Assembly (NCBI GenBank): GCA_913054055.1
Contig: CAJXIT010000053.1
Coordinates: forward strand, 1 to 13,735
Direction: 5' to 3'
Length of the DNA: 13,735 bases
From: an uncultured Thalassolituus sp.
GTDB taxonomy: Bacteria > Pseudomonadota > Gammaproteobacteria > Pseudomonadales > Oceanobacteraceae
This document shows, one piece after another, positions 1-6,997 of the stretch (position 1 is the stretch's first letter; each line of letters begins with the position of its first letter). A program made the position numbers and the translations under genes. The notes under the pieces are model-generated. The model did not search any database. It saw only the letters and a program-made list of their open reading frames with translations, and was not told the DNA's origin.

Positions 1-396
1 ATGAATACGCGCTAATTCAGCGCCGATGGCAAAACATTCAACGGCTTGAATGTTGTCTACATGATAACCCGATAAACAATCAAAAATGGCAGCAGGTTTG
101 TCTTTAATAATGAAAGACAATGCCGTTGATATTTGTTGTTTTGGACCGGCCACATGGCAATTGTTTTGTTTAAGGTGAGCCAAAAGCGGAATGAAAAAAT
201 CCAACTCACTTTCCGATATTTCTTCAAATATGGTGAGGAAATAATCGGCTTTAATATCGTTCTTTTTAACGGTGATCTTGTAGTTGGTATTTTCAATGCC
301 GGCGGCAATGCCTTGAAAGCTCACAAGGCTGCCAAGATCATAATGGCTAAGAATCTGGTTGAAATCGTCGGAGCTAAGCTCTGTATAAACAGACAT
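1..396 (-). CDS. thrB: Homoserine kinase ThrB, APH-fold type (5' part, cut by window edge)
   Basis: This minus-strand frame opens with ATG at 396 and stays open for 132 codons to base 1, so only the N-terminal part is visible; the family is about 315 residues long. ThrB phosphorylates L-homoserine with ATP in the cytosol, the step before threonine synthase. The start MSVYTELSSDDF, then FQGIAAGIENTNY (about residues 28-40), matches the opening of Pseudomonas-type ThrB, which has the aminoglycoside-phosphotransferase/choline-kinase fold rather than the GHMP fold of E. coli ThrB. The GIAAG.ENTNY stretch is the nucleotide-binding loop region. A later GYHVDNIQAVECFAIGAELARIH-like segment fits the linker and the helix before the catalytic lobe. 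It lies 48 bases downstream of the DUF2782 gene and is probably cotranscribed with it. The catalytic loop lies outside the window. Confidence 0.9.
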   Translation of the reverse strand, partial: MSVYTELSSDDFNQILSHYDLGSLVSFQGIAAGIENTNYKITVKKNDIKADYFLTIFEEISESELDFFIPLLAHLKQNNCHVAGPKQQISTALSFIIKDKPAAIFDCLSGYHVDNIQAVECFAIGAELARIH

Positions 397-444
397 GGTT
401 TACTGCTCAAAAATGATGATAAAACTGGGTGTTAAGCGGGTTGT

Positions 445-725
445 TTACCAGCTAAAAATCACCCACTTAGGCACGGTTAGGTTAGAGTCTTTTTGACGCT
501 TCATTTCATCGTCTTCTGTGGGCACTAGATAGTAAGTTGGGCCCACTTTTGGTACCACTTTAATTTCCACCAACTCTCCGTGACCTTGTATTCGTAAAAG
601 GTTTTATCATCACTGTGACGAATGTGAATAGAAGGCTCATTTGGGTTGGCACTGACAGATGCAATAGCGCCAAAAACAGAGACAAAAACGGCGGTGATTA
701 ATAACAAAGTACGAATAAGATTCAT
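445..725 (-). pseudogene. DUF2782 periplasmic protein gene with a one-base frameshift
   Basis: The frame from ATG 725 encodes a signal peptide (MNLIRTLLLITAVFVSVFG, cleavage near SVSA-NP) and the DUF2782 N-terminal half ending FYEYKV. It then runs out of frame to a stop at 525. The family's second half continues in the neighbouring frame: GELVEIKVVPKVGPTYYLV, then a polar stretch, then VPKWVIFSW and a stop at 445-447. The switch maps to 580-584, where GTC-AC would read GTC-AAC (V-N, the residues usual before GEL/GFL in this family) if one A were restored. The repaired protein would be 93 residues, about normal. Function of the family is unknown; it lies between polA and thrB in Pseudomonas too. 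Either the gene is broken in this strain or the base was lost in sequencing. The coding signal on both sides is intact, so any mutation would be recent. Confidence 0.85.
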
Positions 726-749
726 GATAAACTGCCTGCAAAAATTGTA

Positions 750-780
750 TTGGCATATTGTACGGCCACTTCCTTATAAA
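750..780 (+). promoter_or_regulatory. Candidate polA promoter, very short leader
   Basis: TTGGCA (750-755) and TATAAA (775-780) each match the sigma-70 hexamers at five of six positions, but the 19-base spacer is longer than ideal. Transcription would begin around 786-788, only about five bases before the polA ATG. No clear Shine-Dalgarno motif precedes the ATG. The same 66-base gap must also hold the promoter for the divergent DUF2782-thrB unit; two TACAAT sequences on the minus strand (762-757 and 749-744) are possible -10 elements. Confidence 0.45.
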
Positions 781-791
781 AGAATAGACCT

Positions 792-3500
792 ATGACAGAT
801 AATAACCCTCAAAAAGTCATTTTAGTGGATGGCTCATCCTATTTGTTCCGTGCCTTTCATGCCATTCGTGAAATGAACACCTCAAAAGGGTTTCCCACCA
901 ATGCCATTCGCGGTGTGGTGAGCATGATTCGCAAGCTGCAAAAAGACTACAGCGACGCCAAAATCGTGGTGATTTTTGATGCCAAGGGCAAAACCTTCCG
1001 CAACGACTTATACCCGGAATACAAAGCCAATCGCCCACCCATGCCAGATGATCTAAGGGTTCAAATACAGCCTATTCACGACATCATACAAGCCATGGGG
1101 CTGCCTTTAATTGTGACCCCAGGAGTAGAGGCGGATGACGTCATCGGCACCTTGGCCAAAGAAGCCACTGAAAAAGGCATTGAAACGATTGTCAGCACTG
1201 GTGATAAGGACATGGCTCAGTTGGTCACTGAACATGTGACCCTGATGAACACCATGACCGATACGTTTATGGATGTGCCCGGTGTGTCTGAAAAATTCGG
1301 TGTGCGCCCAGATCAGATTATTGATTATTTGGCCTTGATGGGTGACAAGGTGGATAACATTCCTGGCGTTGAAAAGTGCGGACCGAAAACCGCGGTTAAA
1401 TGGCTGGATGCATACGGCTCTCTAAAAGGCGTGATGGAAAATGCCGAGCAAGTAAAAGGCAAGGTGGGTGAGAATTTGCGCTCTGCCCTTGAACAGCTGC
1501 CCTTGTCTTATGAACTGGCCACCATCAAATGCGATGTGGCATTAGAGCAAAATCTTGATGAGATTCAAGTTGAGCCTGTTGATACCAAGGCTCTATTAAA
1601 GTTCTTTACTGAATACGAATTTAAGACTTGGAGCAAGGAGTTATCCACAGGCCCTATTGAAGAAGTTAAGGCGGCTGAAACGGCTGTGGACAGAAGTTTA
1701 TACACCATTTTATCCACAGAAAAAGATTTCCACAGCTGGGTGGATAAGTTAAAGGCGGCACCTTACTTTGCTTTTGATACCGAGACCACGTCTCTGGATT
1801 ACATGCAGGCAAAAATTGTGGGTGTGAGTTTTGCGACTGCTCCCAATGAAGCCGCTTACGTGCCCGTTGCTCATGATTATGTGGGTGCACCTGAGCAGCT
1901 AGATCGTGAATGGGTGCTGAATGAATTGAAGCCCTTGCTTGAAGATACAAGCGTGAAAAAAGTAGGTCAAAACTTAAAATACGACGCCCATGTATTAAAG
2001 AATCATGGCATCAGCTTAAACGGCATCGAACACGACACCATGTTAGAAAGCTATGTGCTGAACAGCACTGCCAGCAAACACAATATGGATGATCTTGCCA
2101 AAACCTACCTTGACCATAAATGTGTGAAGTTTGAAGACATTGCTGGCAAGGGCGCCAAGCAATTAACCTTCAATCAAATTGAGATTGAAAAAGCGGGTGA
2201 ATATGCAGCCGAAGACGCAGATATAACGTTGCGCTTACACGAAGAGCTGCACGCAAGACTTTCAAAAGGTGAGTCACTACTAACTCTTTATGCAGACCTT
2301 GAATTACCTGTATTGCAAGTACTTACTAACATGGAAATGCTAGGAGCGTCAGTAAACGCTAACAAATTGCATGAGCAAAGTGCGGATATCACTCAAAGGT
2401 TGCAACAGCTTGAACAGCAAGCCCATGATTTGGCGGGTGAAGTGTTTAACCTGTCTTCTCCTAAACAGCTACAAACCATCTTTTTTGAAAAGCTGGGATT
2501 GCCGATTATCAAAAAGACACCAAAGGGACAGCCTTCAACGGCTGAAGAAGTACTGGTGGAATTGAGCCAAGATTACGAATTACCCAAAGTGATTCTGGAA
2601 CACCGTGGTCTGGCCAAATTGAAGAATACTTATACCGATAAGCTGCCTTTAATGATTCAGCCGCAAACCAATCGTGTGCATACCTCTTATCACCAGGCGG
2701 TGACGGCAACGGGTCGTTTATCCTCGTCTGATCCGAACTTACAAAACATCCCAATTCGTAATGATGAAGGCCGTAAAATTCGCCAAGCCTTCGAAGCCCC
2801 TGAGGGTTATGTAATGGTGGCAGCGGATTACAGCCAGATCGAATTGCGCATCATGGCGCACCTATCAGGAGACCCTGGCCTTGTGGATGCTTTCAATCAT
2901 GGAAAAGATATCCACAGAGCCACCGCCGCTGAAATAATGGCTGTGGATGAGTCAGAAGTGACCACTGAGCAGCGCCGTCACGCTAAGGCGGTTAACTTTG
3001 GTTTGATCTATGGCATGAGCGCTTTTGGCCTTGCCCGTCAGATTGATGTGGGCCGTAAAGAAGCCCAAGCCTATATTGATACTTATTTTGCACGCTACCC
3101 AGGTGTGAAGGCCTACATGGAAAATACCCGTAATCTGGCCACTGAGCAGGGTTATGTAGAAACCCTATTTGGTCGCCGCCTGCATTTGCCTGAAATCAAC
3201 AGCACCAATGGTATGCGCAGACAGGCAGCGGAACGCACCGCCATTAACGCTCCAATGCAAGGTTCGGCCGCGGATATTATTAAGCGCGCCATGATCAAAA
3301 TGCATGAATGGATTCAAGCCAATGAGCCGGATGTACGCATGATCATGCAGGTGCACGATGAATTAATTTTCGAAGTGCCTGAAGCCAAGTTAGCGTCGTT
3401 CAGTGCGGATATTAAGCGAGTGATGGAGTCTGCTGCCGATCTAGACGTGCCCTTAATCGTAGATGTGGGCCAGGGTGCAAACTGGGATGAAGCCCATTAA
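792..3500 (+). CDS. polA: DNA polymerase I
   Basis: At 902 residues this is a full-length three-domain enzyme that removes RNA primers, fills Okazaki gaps and repairs DNA. Residues 1-290 are the 5' nuclease; the metal-binding acids D13, D63, E113, D115, D116, D138, D140, D185 and D188 are all visible. Residues about 305-490 are the 3'-5' proofreading exonuclease with DTET (D329, E331), NLKYD (D398) and Y471-xxx-D475 intact, so proofreading should work. The polymerase domain follows: motif A ADYSQIE (D679), motif B with R728, K732, F736 and Y740, and motif C QVHDE (H855, D856). The ATG at 792 places LVDGSS at residues 11-16, as in E. coli PolA. It diverges from DUF2782-thrB and ends at its own terminator. 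F736, rather than Y, is the usual residue that excludes dideoxynucleotides. Confidence 0.99.
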   Translation: MTDNNPQKVILVDGSSYLFRAFHAIREMNTSKGFPTNAIRGVVSMIRKLQKDYSDAKIVVIFDAKGKTFRNDLYPEYKANRPPMPDDLRVQIQPIHDIIQAMGLPLIVTPGVEADDVIGTLAKEATEKGIETIVSTGDKDMAQLVTEHVTLMNTMTDTFMDVPGVSEKFGVRPDQIIDYLALMGDKVDNIPGVEKCGPKTAVKWLDAYGSLKGVMENAEQVKGKVGENLRSALEQLPLSYELATIKCDVALEQNLDEIQVEPVDTKALLKFFTEYEFKTWSKELSTGPIEEVKAAETAVDRSLYTILSTEKDFHSWVDKLKAAPYFAFDTETTSLDYMQAKIVGVSFATAPNEAAYVPVAHDYVGAPEQLDREWVLNELKPLLEDTSVKKVGQNLKYDAHVLKNHGISLNGIEHDTMLESYVLNSTASKHNMDDLAKTYLDHKCVKFEDIAGKGAKQLTFNQIEIEKAGEYAAEDADITLRLHEELHARLSKGESLLTLYADLELPVLQVLTNMEMLGASVNANKLHEQSADITQRLQQLEQQAHDLAGEVFNLSSPKQLQTIFFEKLGLPIIKKTPKGQPSTAEEVLVELSQDYELPKVILEHRGLAKLKNTYTDKLPLMIQPQTNRVHTSYHQAVTATGRLSSSDPNLQNIPIRNDEGRKIRQAFEAPEGYVMVAADYSQIELRIMAHLSGDPGLVDAFNHGKDIHRATAAEIMAVDESEVTTEQRRHAKAVNFGLIYGMSAFGLARQIDVGRKEAQAYIDTYFARYPGVKAYMENTRNLATEQGYVETLFGRRLHLPEINSTNGMRRQAAERTAINAPMQGSAADIIKRAMIKMHEWIQANEPDVRMIMQVHDELIFEVPEAKLASFSADIKRVMESAADLDVPLIVDVGQGANWDEAH

Positions 3501-3538
3501 TACCGATAAAAATGGGCTGAGCGGTTCGTAAGTCTATG

Positions 3539-3577
3539 AAAACCCCTTATCTGCATTGGCAGGTGAGGGTTTTTTTT
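3539..3577 (+). terminator. Rho-independent terminator of polA
   Basis: A stem of about 12 pairs is formed by CCCTTATCTGC and GCAGGTGAGGG around the loop ATTG, including two G-T pairs. It is followed by eight T residues at 3570-3577. An A-run precedes the stem. It lies about 40 bases after the polA stop. A weaker second hairpin (CCCATG 3652-3657 with CATGGG 3664-3669, then a T-rich tract) sits about 80 bases further on. Confidence 0.9.
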
Positions 3578-3690
3578 GTCTGGCGCTTCAGAACTGGATT
3601 GTTAATCGTGGCTTGACTAAATTTGATGGTGAAAAGCGCTTACTAACCTCACCCATGAGGCTACATGGGGTCTTTTCTTATAATTTTTTG

Positions 3691-3848
3691 TAAAAAAACT
3701 GGAAAACCCATTTATGCGTTCTAATCTGGTACTTAAAGGTAATGATATTGCCTTAAACCAGTTACCGCTGCCTTTGGTATCTCCCCAATGAATCCAAAGG
3801 CATTTCTAGCCTGATCGTTCTCCCCCAATGACGATCAGGCTTCTTTTT
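3691..3848 (+). ncRNA. Candidate small RNA with twin C-rich loops, Spot 42/ErsA locus
   Basis: No gene fits this stretch, but it folds into three successive hairpins. Hairpin 1 (3726-3761) pairs CTGGT with ACCAG and, inside, AAGGTAA with TTGCCTT. Hairpin 2 pairs TGCCTTTGG (3769-3777) with CCAAAGGCA (3794-3802). Hairpin 3 pairs GCCTGATCGT (3809-3818) with ACGATCAGGC (3831-3840), a perfect 10-pair stem followed by TTCTTTTT, an intrinsic terminator. Loops 2 and 3 share the motif TCTCCCC(C)AATGA, which could pair with G-rich ribosome-binding sites. The 5' end is uncertain. A perfect TATAAT (3679-3684) without a good -35 would give a start near 3691. A weak sigma-E-like pair, GGAAAAC (3701) and TCTGG (3725), would give a start near 3735, but that would remove part of hairpin 1. 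Known biology: Spot 42 in enterics and ErsA in Pseudomonas lie between polA and engB. Homology to either is inferred from position only. Confidence 0.6.
3809..3848 (+). terminator. Terminator hairpin of the candidate sRNA
   Basis: A perfect 10-base stem GCCTGATCGT/ACGATCAGGC closes a 12-base loop TCTCCCCCAATG and is followed by TTCTTTTT. It has no coding gene immediately upstream and lies about 270 bases past polA's own terminator, so it probably ends a separate short transcript. Confidence 0.85.
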
Positions 3849-4065
3849 GCCTGATTACTTTCAATATTCCAGGTGTTTACACAGAAGGTTCTCCGCGAAT
3901 TGGACGATCGGGCTTCTTTTTACCTAAGCGCTTTCAATATTCAAGGTTTTACATAGGAGGTTCTCCGCGAATTGGACGACCAGGATTCTTTTTGCCTAAA
4001 TACTTTCAATATTTGTCGTAGTTAGAAGGGATGGTTCTCTGAGATTTGGCCAATCAGTTTTTTTT
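3816..4065 (+). repeat. Degenerate tandem repeat, four units of about 72 bases
   Basis: Units start with (G)GTTCTCC-like sequence at 3816, 3887, 3959 and 4033, a spacing of 71 to 74 bases. Each has a T-tract at the same relative place: 3841-3848, 3914-3921, 3986-3993 and 4058-4065. The first three share CTTTCAATATT after the T-tract, and units 2 and 3 share TTCTCCGCGAATTGGACGA. Unit 1 overlaps the terminator hairpin of the candidate sRNA. The later units keep the loop-to-tail side but have lost the 5' arm of the stem, so they no longer form the strong hairpin. Unit 4 is the most diverged, with a small GATT/AATC stem before eight Ts. There is no open reading frame across the array. It looks like tandem duplication of an sRNA 3' end followed by decay. 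Confidence 0.8.
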
Positions 4066-4185
4066 CAGGGTGATTTTACATTCAAACTGTACCTATGTAC
4101 CTCAGGCCAATATTGACAAAATGCCCTAATCCCCTCACTCTTCGGCCCCAGCCAAATAAAATAATAATGCTACTAGGGCTCACAA

Positions 4186-5187
4186 ATGTGGTTTCGCTTC
4201 GTTTCTATCGTTCTGTTTAGTTTCTCTTCACTGTCTTTTGCCGCCGGTCAAAATTACATGGGCGATACTCTGGCTCAAGGTCAGCAGTTTGCTTCTACTA
4301 CTGTGTCCATGAGTGATTGGTATGCAGGTGCTGACTATGTGAATGACGCAACCATTGGAGCGATTGATGATAATGAACGTGGTTTTTCGGATGCCAATAA
4401 AAAAGGTTATGACTTTCAAACCGTTTTAACCTACATGTATGGTTTGACCAAAGATATTTCATTGGGGTTCAAATATGGCTATACCTACCAGAAAGATGAA
4501 ACCTCAATAGCCAGTAATGAAGGCGCGGGTTTTGAAGGGGATTGGGTCACTGAAGGTGGTTCGGATCTTACGATTTTAGGGGCTTACCGTTTAGATGAAA
4601 GCTCGGCCGTTAACGTATTCTTAGATTTACCTGTGTGTTCTGCTTCATCCATTAGCTCTGTGTGCTCAACCAAGCTTGCGACACCAGATAACTCGACTCA
4701 AGTGGGTTCTTCTGCAGGACAAGGCAAAGGTATTTACCGTTTGGGAGGCTCAATGGCAGCCAACTGGATCACTGAAATGGACACCCATTGGATGGGCAGC
4801 TTGTTCACTTCTATGGCCATTTCGGATGAGGTGGCTGGTGAAAAAGTGACCGCCCCATTTACTTATGGTGCAAGCTTTGGAGCAATTTTACCCATTAAAC
4901 AAAACCACGCTTGGACAGGTTCTTTGACGCTCTCTCGTATGTTGGAATACTCAAGCTATAGTCCACAAGCACAGGGTAAAGTGAAGTACGGCGATCACTC
5001 TTCATTAGTGATTCGTGCTGAATATTTATGGGACTTTATGGCGAAACTGCAGCTTCGTCCATTTGTGAATTTAGCAATGGTTCAAGAACCTGCAATGGCG
5101 TTTACTTCAGGCGGCGTACGCCGGTCAATTGAATATACATCTGGGTCAAAAGTGACTCTAGGTGCTGAGCTAAGAGCCACGTTCTGA
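4186..5187 (+). CDS. Putative outer-membrane beta-barrel protein
   Basis: The 333-residue product starts with a signal peptide (hydrophobic FVSIVLFSFSSL, cleavage near SFA-AG, residue 19 or 20). It then shows alternating polar and hydrophobic strands with many aromatic and glycine residues and ends in phenylalanine (ATF), as outer-membrane barrels recognised by the Bam complex do. The segment YGLTKDISLGFKYGYTY resembles barrels annotated as MetA-pathway phenol-degradation-like channels; that family call is a guess. Two cysteines (C151, C160) could form a disulfide in an outside loop, a plausible DsbA substrate. AGGG about seven bases before the ATG is a modest ribosome-binding site. A perfect -35-like TTGACA lies at 4113-4118, but no good -10 is correctly spaced. 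It lies between polA and engB, which are neighbours in Pseudomonas, so it is probably a lineage-specific insertion. Substrate unknown. Confidence 0.75.
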   Translation: MWFRFVSIVLFSFSSLSFAAGQNYMGDTLAQGQQFASTTVSMSDWYAGADYVNDATIGAIDDNERGFSDANKKGYDFQTVLTYMYGLTKDISLGFKYGYTYQKDETSIASNEGAGFEGDWVTEGGSDLTILGAYRLDESSAVNVFLDLPVCSASSISSVCSTKLATPDNSTQVGSSAGQGKGIYRLGGSMAANWITEMDTHWMGSLFTSMAISDEVAGEKVTAPFTYGASFGAILPIKQNHAWTGSLTLSRMLEYSSYSPQAQGKVKYGDHSSLVIRAEYLWDFMAKLQLRPFVNLAMVQEPAMAFTSGGVRRSIEYTSGSKVTLGAELRATF

Positions 5188-5201
5188 TCTATCTATGAAG
5201 A

Positions 5202-5828
5202 TTAAGCCTCTTCTGATTCTTGGGGAGGCTGCAACCATTTACTTAATTGATTCTGTAAAATTACGGTGCCGTCTTTCTTAAGAGAACTGAAGGTTTGAAC
5301 CGTTAGTAAGTCTCCTAAGTGGGCCATTTCTTTTTTCACTTTATGCAGTGTGGCTTGAGCGGGACCTCGTTTTAATTTGTCAGATTTGGTTAGTAGAATA
5401 TGCACGGGCATGTCTACATCCAATGCCCAGTCACACATCATGCGGTCAAATTCAGATAATGGGTGGCGAACGTCCATCACAAGCACAATGGCTTTAAGGC
5501 TTTTACGCTTCTCAAGGTACTCTGACATGTTTTTCTGCCATTCACGTTTCATACGCTCAGGCACCTTGGCAAATCCGTACCCAGGTAAATCCACAATACG
5601 AACCCCAGGCTGTATTTCAAAAAAGTTAATCAGCTGTGTCCGACCAGGGGTTTTACTGGTGCGTGCTAATTTATTTTGTTGAGCTAAGGTATTAAGAGCA
5701 CTGGATTTCCCTGCATTAGAGCGACCAGCAAAGGCCACTTCTGCACCGGTGTCCTCAGGGCATTGCTTAATGCTAGGCGCACTAATTGTATATTTTGCGC
5801 GCTGAAAGTTGATTTTTGCTGAGTCCAT
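5202..5828 (-). CDS. engB: Ribosome biogenesis GTPase EngB (YihA/YsxC)
   Basis: EngB is an essential GTPase needed for assembly of the large ribosomal subunit. From ATG at 5828 the product has 208 residues, close to the 210 of E. coli EngB. All G motifs are visible: G1 GRSNAGKS, G2 around KTPGRTQ, G3 DLPGYG, G4 TKSD and G5 near SSLKKDG. The conserved lead SAPSIKQCPEDTGAEVAFAG confirms the frame. An upstream TTG at 5888 would add 20 residues (WHYNQSAP...) with no counterpart in E. coli, so I prefer the ATG, although neither start has a good Shine-Dalgarno motif. It converges on the outer-membrane barrel gene, with 14 bases between the stops and no clear terminator, and is divergent from the cytochrome c5-c4 unit. 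Confidence 0.97.
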   Translation of the reverse strand: MDSAKINFQRAKYTISAPSIKQCPEDTGAEVAFAGRSNAGKSSALNTLAQQNKLARTSKTPGRTQLINFFEIQPGVRIVDLPGYGFAKVPERMKREWQKNMSEYLEKRKSLKAIVLVMDVRHPLSEFDRMMCDWALDVDMPVHILLTKSDKLKRGPAQATLHKVKKEMAHLGDLLTVQTFSSLKKDGTVILQNQLSKWLQPPQESEEA

Positions 5829-5853
5829 GGGGTGTTTACTGCTTTGGGTCAAG

Positions 5854-5881
5854 TTGTAAGTGGGAGCACTTTGGTTATAAT
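5854..5881 (+). promoter_or_regulatory. Promoter of the cytochrome c5-c4 unit
   Basis: TTGTAA (5854-5859) and a perfect TATAAT (5876-5881) are 16 bases apart, so transcription should start near 5888. The leader contains a near-perfect palindrome, CCAAATATATATTGG (5909-5923), and then a strong ribosome-binding site AAAGGAG before the ATG at 5940. The promoter lies just upstream of engB's start on the other strand. Confidence 0.6.
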
Positions 5882-5939
5882 GCCACAAAAATTATGTGAA
5901 CCTATAAGCCAAATATATATTGGTAAAGGAGAGAGAGCC

Positions 5940-6233
5940 ATGAAAACCGTACTTGGATTTGCAGCGGCCCTGTTATTTTCTGTGTCAGCAAGCGCTTTTG
6001 ATGCAGAAGCAAAATACAAACAATCATGCATGGCATGCCACGCAATGGGCGTTGCAGGGGCTCCTAAAGCCTTTGATAGCGCTGCTTGGGCACCTAAGTT
6101 GGCCACAGGTATGGACGCATTAGTATCTAGCGTGACAAATGGTAAAGGTGCTATGCCGCCAAAAGGTTTGTGCATGGATTGCTCGGCTGATCAGTTCAAG
6201 GCACTGATCACATTCATGAGCAAAGCAAAATAA
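5940..6233 (+). CDS. Cytochrome c5, monoheme periplasmic
   Basis: The 97-residue precursor has a signal peptide (MKTVLGFAAALLFSVSASA, cut near residue 19), one heme-attachment site C30-MA-C33-H34, and the axial methionine M72 in GAMPPKG. The following CMDC (C78, C81) is the disulfide pair typical of class I cytochrome c5. It carries electrons in the periplasm, probably from the bc1 complex toward a terminal oxidase or peroxidase; the exact partner is not shown. The frame is open upstream to 5832, but AAAGGAGAGAGAGCC directly precedes the ATG at 5940 and the signal peptide begins there, so that start is used. It is first in a two-gene unit with cytochrome c4, 36 bases ahead, the same order as in Pseudomonas. 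Confidence 0.95.
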   Translation: MKTVLGFAAALLFSVSASAFDAEAKYKQSCMACHAMGVAGAPKAFDSAAWAPKLATGMDALVSSVTNGKGAMPPKGLCMDCSADQFKALITFMSKAK

Positions 6234-6269
6234 TAGAATTCATTAAATTTATATAAGGTATAAAACCCC

Positions 6270-6869
6270 ATGAAAAAGTTGGCGATTAGCTTGATGTTGT
6301 CTCTGGGTCTAGTTGTTACTGCGCAAGCCGGTGATGCGGGTGCAGGTAAAAAAATCTCAGCAGCATGTGCAGCTTGTCACGGACAAGACGGTAACAGTGC
6401 CGCTCCGAGTTTCCCAAAAATCGCTGGCTTAGGTGAAGCTTACCTTGCCAAACAGCTAAAAGACTTTAAAAGTGGTGCCCGTGATAATGCCATCATGAAA
6501 GGTCAGGTAGCGGCACTTAACGACAAGCAAATGGAAGACCTTGCGGCTTACTTTGCGACTAAAAAGCGTACAGTTGGTTATGCTGCTAAAGACAAAGTGG
6601 CGTTAGGTGAGAAAACTTACCGTGCAGGTAATAAGGCAACAGGCGTTCCAGCTTGTATGGCTTGTCACTCAATGGACGGTAGTGGTATGTCTGCTGCTGG
6701 TTTCCCTGCTTTAGGTGGCCAACACGGTGCTTACATCAAAGCGCAACTGGTTGCTTTCCAGGAAGGCAAGCGTGCTAACGATGCAAGTGACGTAATGCGT
6801 GACATTGCAGCTCGTATGTCTAACAAAGAAATTGATGCGGTTTCAGCTTATATTCAAGGCCTTCACTAG
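6270..6869 (+). CDS. Cytochrome c4, diheme periplasmic
   Basis: The 199-residue precursor has a signal peptide (MKKLAISLMLSLGLVVTAQA, cut after A20) and two homologous cytochrome domains. Domain 1 carries C33-AA-C36-H37 with axial M76; domain 2 carries C129-MA-C132-H133 with axial M176. Size and the duplicated layout (HGQDGNS and HSMDGSG after the hemes, FPKIAG and FPALGG beyond) are standard for cytochrome c4, which passes electrons to cbb3-type or other terminal oxidases. It shares the c5 promoter; a weak TAAGGT precedes its ATG. A perfect terminator follows, closing the unit. Confidence 0.97.
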   Translation: MKKLAISLMLSLGLVVTAQAGDAGAGKKISAACAACHGQDGNSAAPSFPKIAGLGEAYLAKQLKDFKSGARDNAIMKGQVAALNDKQMEDLAAYFATKKRTVGYAAKDKVALGEKTYRAGNKATGVPACMACHSMDGSGMSAAGFPALGGQHGAYIKAQLVAFQEGKRANDASDVMRDIAARMSNKEIDAVSAYIQGLH

Positions 6870-6900
6870 GCATTGATTGGCTTTAATGAGCATTTAAAAT

Positions 6901-6926
6901 GGGCAGCTTTTTAGCTGCCCTTTTTT
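6901..6926 (+). terminator. Rho-independent terminator of the c5-c4 unit
   Basis: GGGCAGCT (6901-6908) and AGCTGCCC (6913-6920) form a perfect 8-pair stem with loop TTTT, followed by TTTTTT. It lies 31 bases after the cytochrome c4 stop and isolates dsbA transcriptionally. Confidence 0.95.
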
Positions 6927-6970
6927 ATGCTTAATGATTTCGACTTTCATATTCTTTTGTTAAATCGCTT

Positions 6971-6997
6971 GGAACTTTGGCCACAATACTTGTCCAA
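6971..6997 (+). promoter_or_regulatory. Sigma-E/AlgU-like promoter of dsbA
   Basis: GGAACTT (6971-6977) is the full -35 consensus for the envelope-stress sigma factor RpoE/AlgU. It is followed after 15 bases by TCCAA (6993-6997), which fits the loose -10 (TCNNA). Transcription would begin near 7003, leaving a leader of about 59 bases before dsbA. I recall dsbA being an AlgU target in Pseudomonas but cannot confirm it here. Confidence 0.6.

Noticed and set aside
57..435. Open frames of 83 residues (minus) and 100 residues (plus)
   Set aside because: Both are shadows in other frames of the partial thrB, whose own frame is open from 396 to the window edge and matches the family.
3613..3646. TTGACT with TACTAA as a promoter after polA
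   Set aside because: The spacer is 22 bases, too long for a sigma-70 promoter, and nothing better is correctly placed.
3816..4065. CRISPR array
   Set aside because: Four units of about 72 bases are similar along most of their length, with no short identical repeats separated by unique spacers and no cas genes nearby.
5205..5230. Hairpin AGCCTC/GAGGCT as terminator of the barrel gene
   Set aside because: It lies inside the engB 3' coding end, has a 14-base loop and no T-run after it.
5829..5888. TTG-initiated 20-residue extension of EngB
   Set aside because: The extension has no match to E. coli EngB, whose length fits the ATG at 5828, and it would overlap the cytochrome promoter.
5832..5939. 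Upstream extension of the cytochrome c5 frame
   Set aside because: It includes the promoter and leader and would bury the signal peptide; the strong ribosome-binding site is just before 5940.
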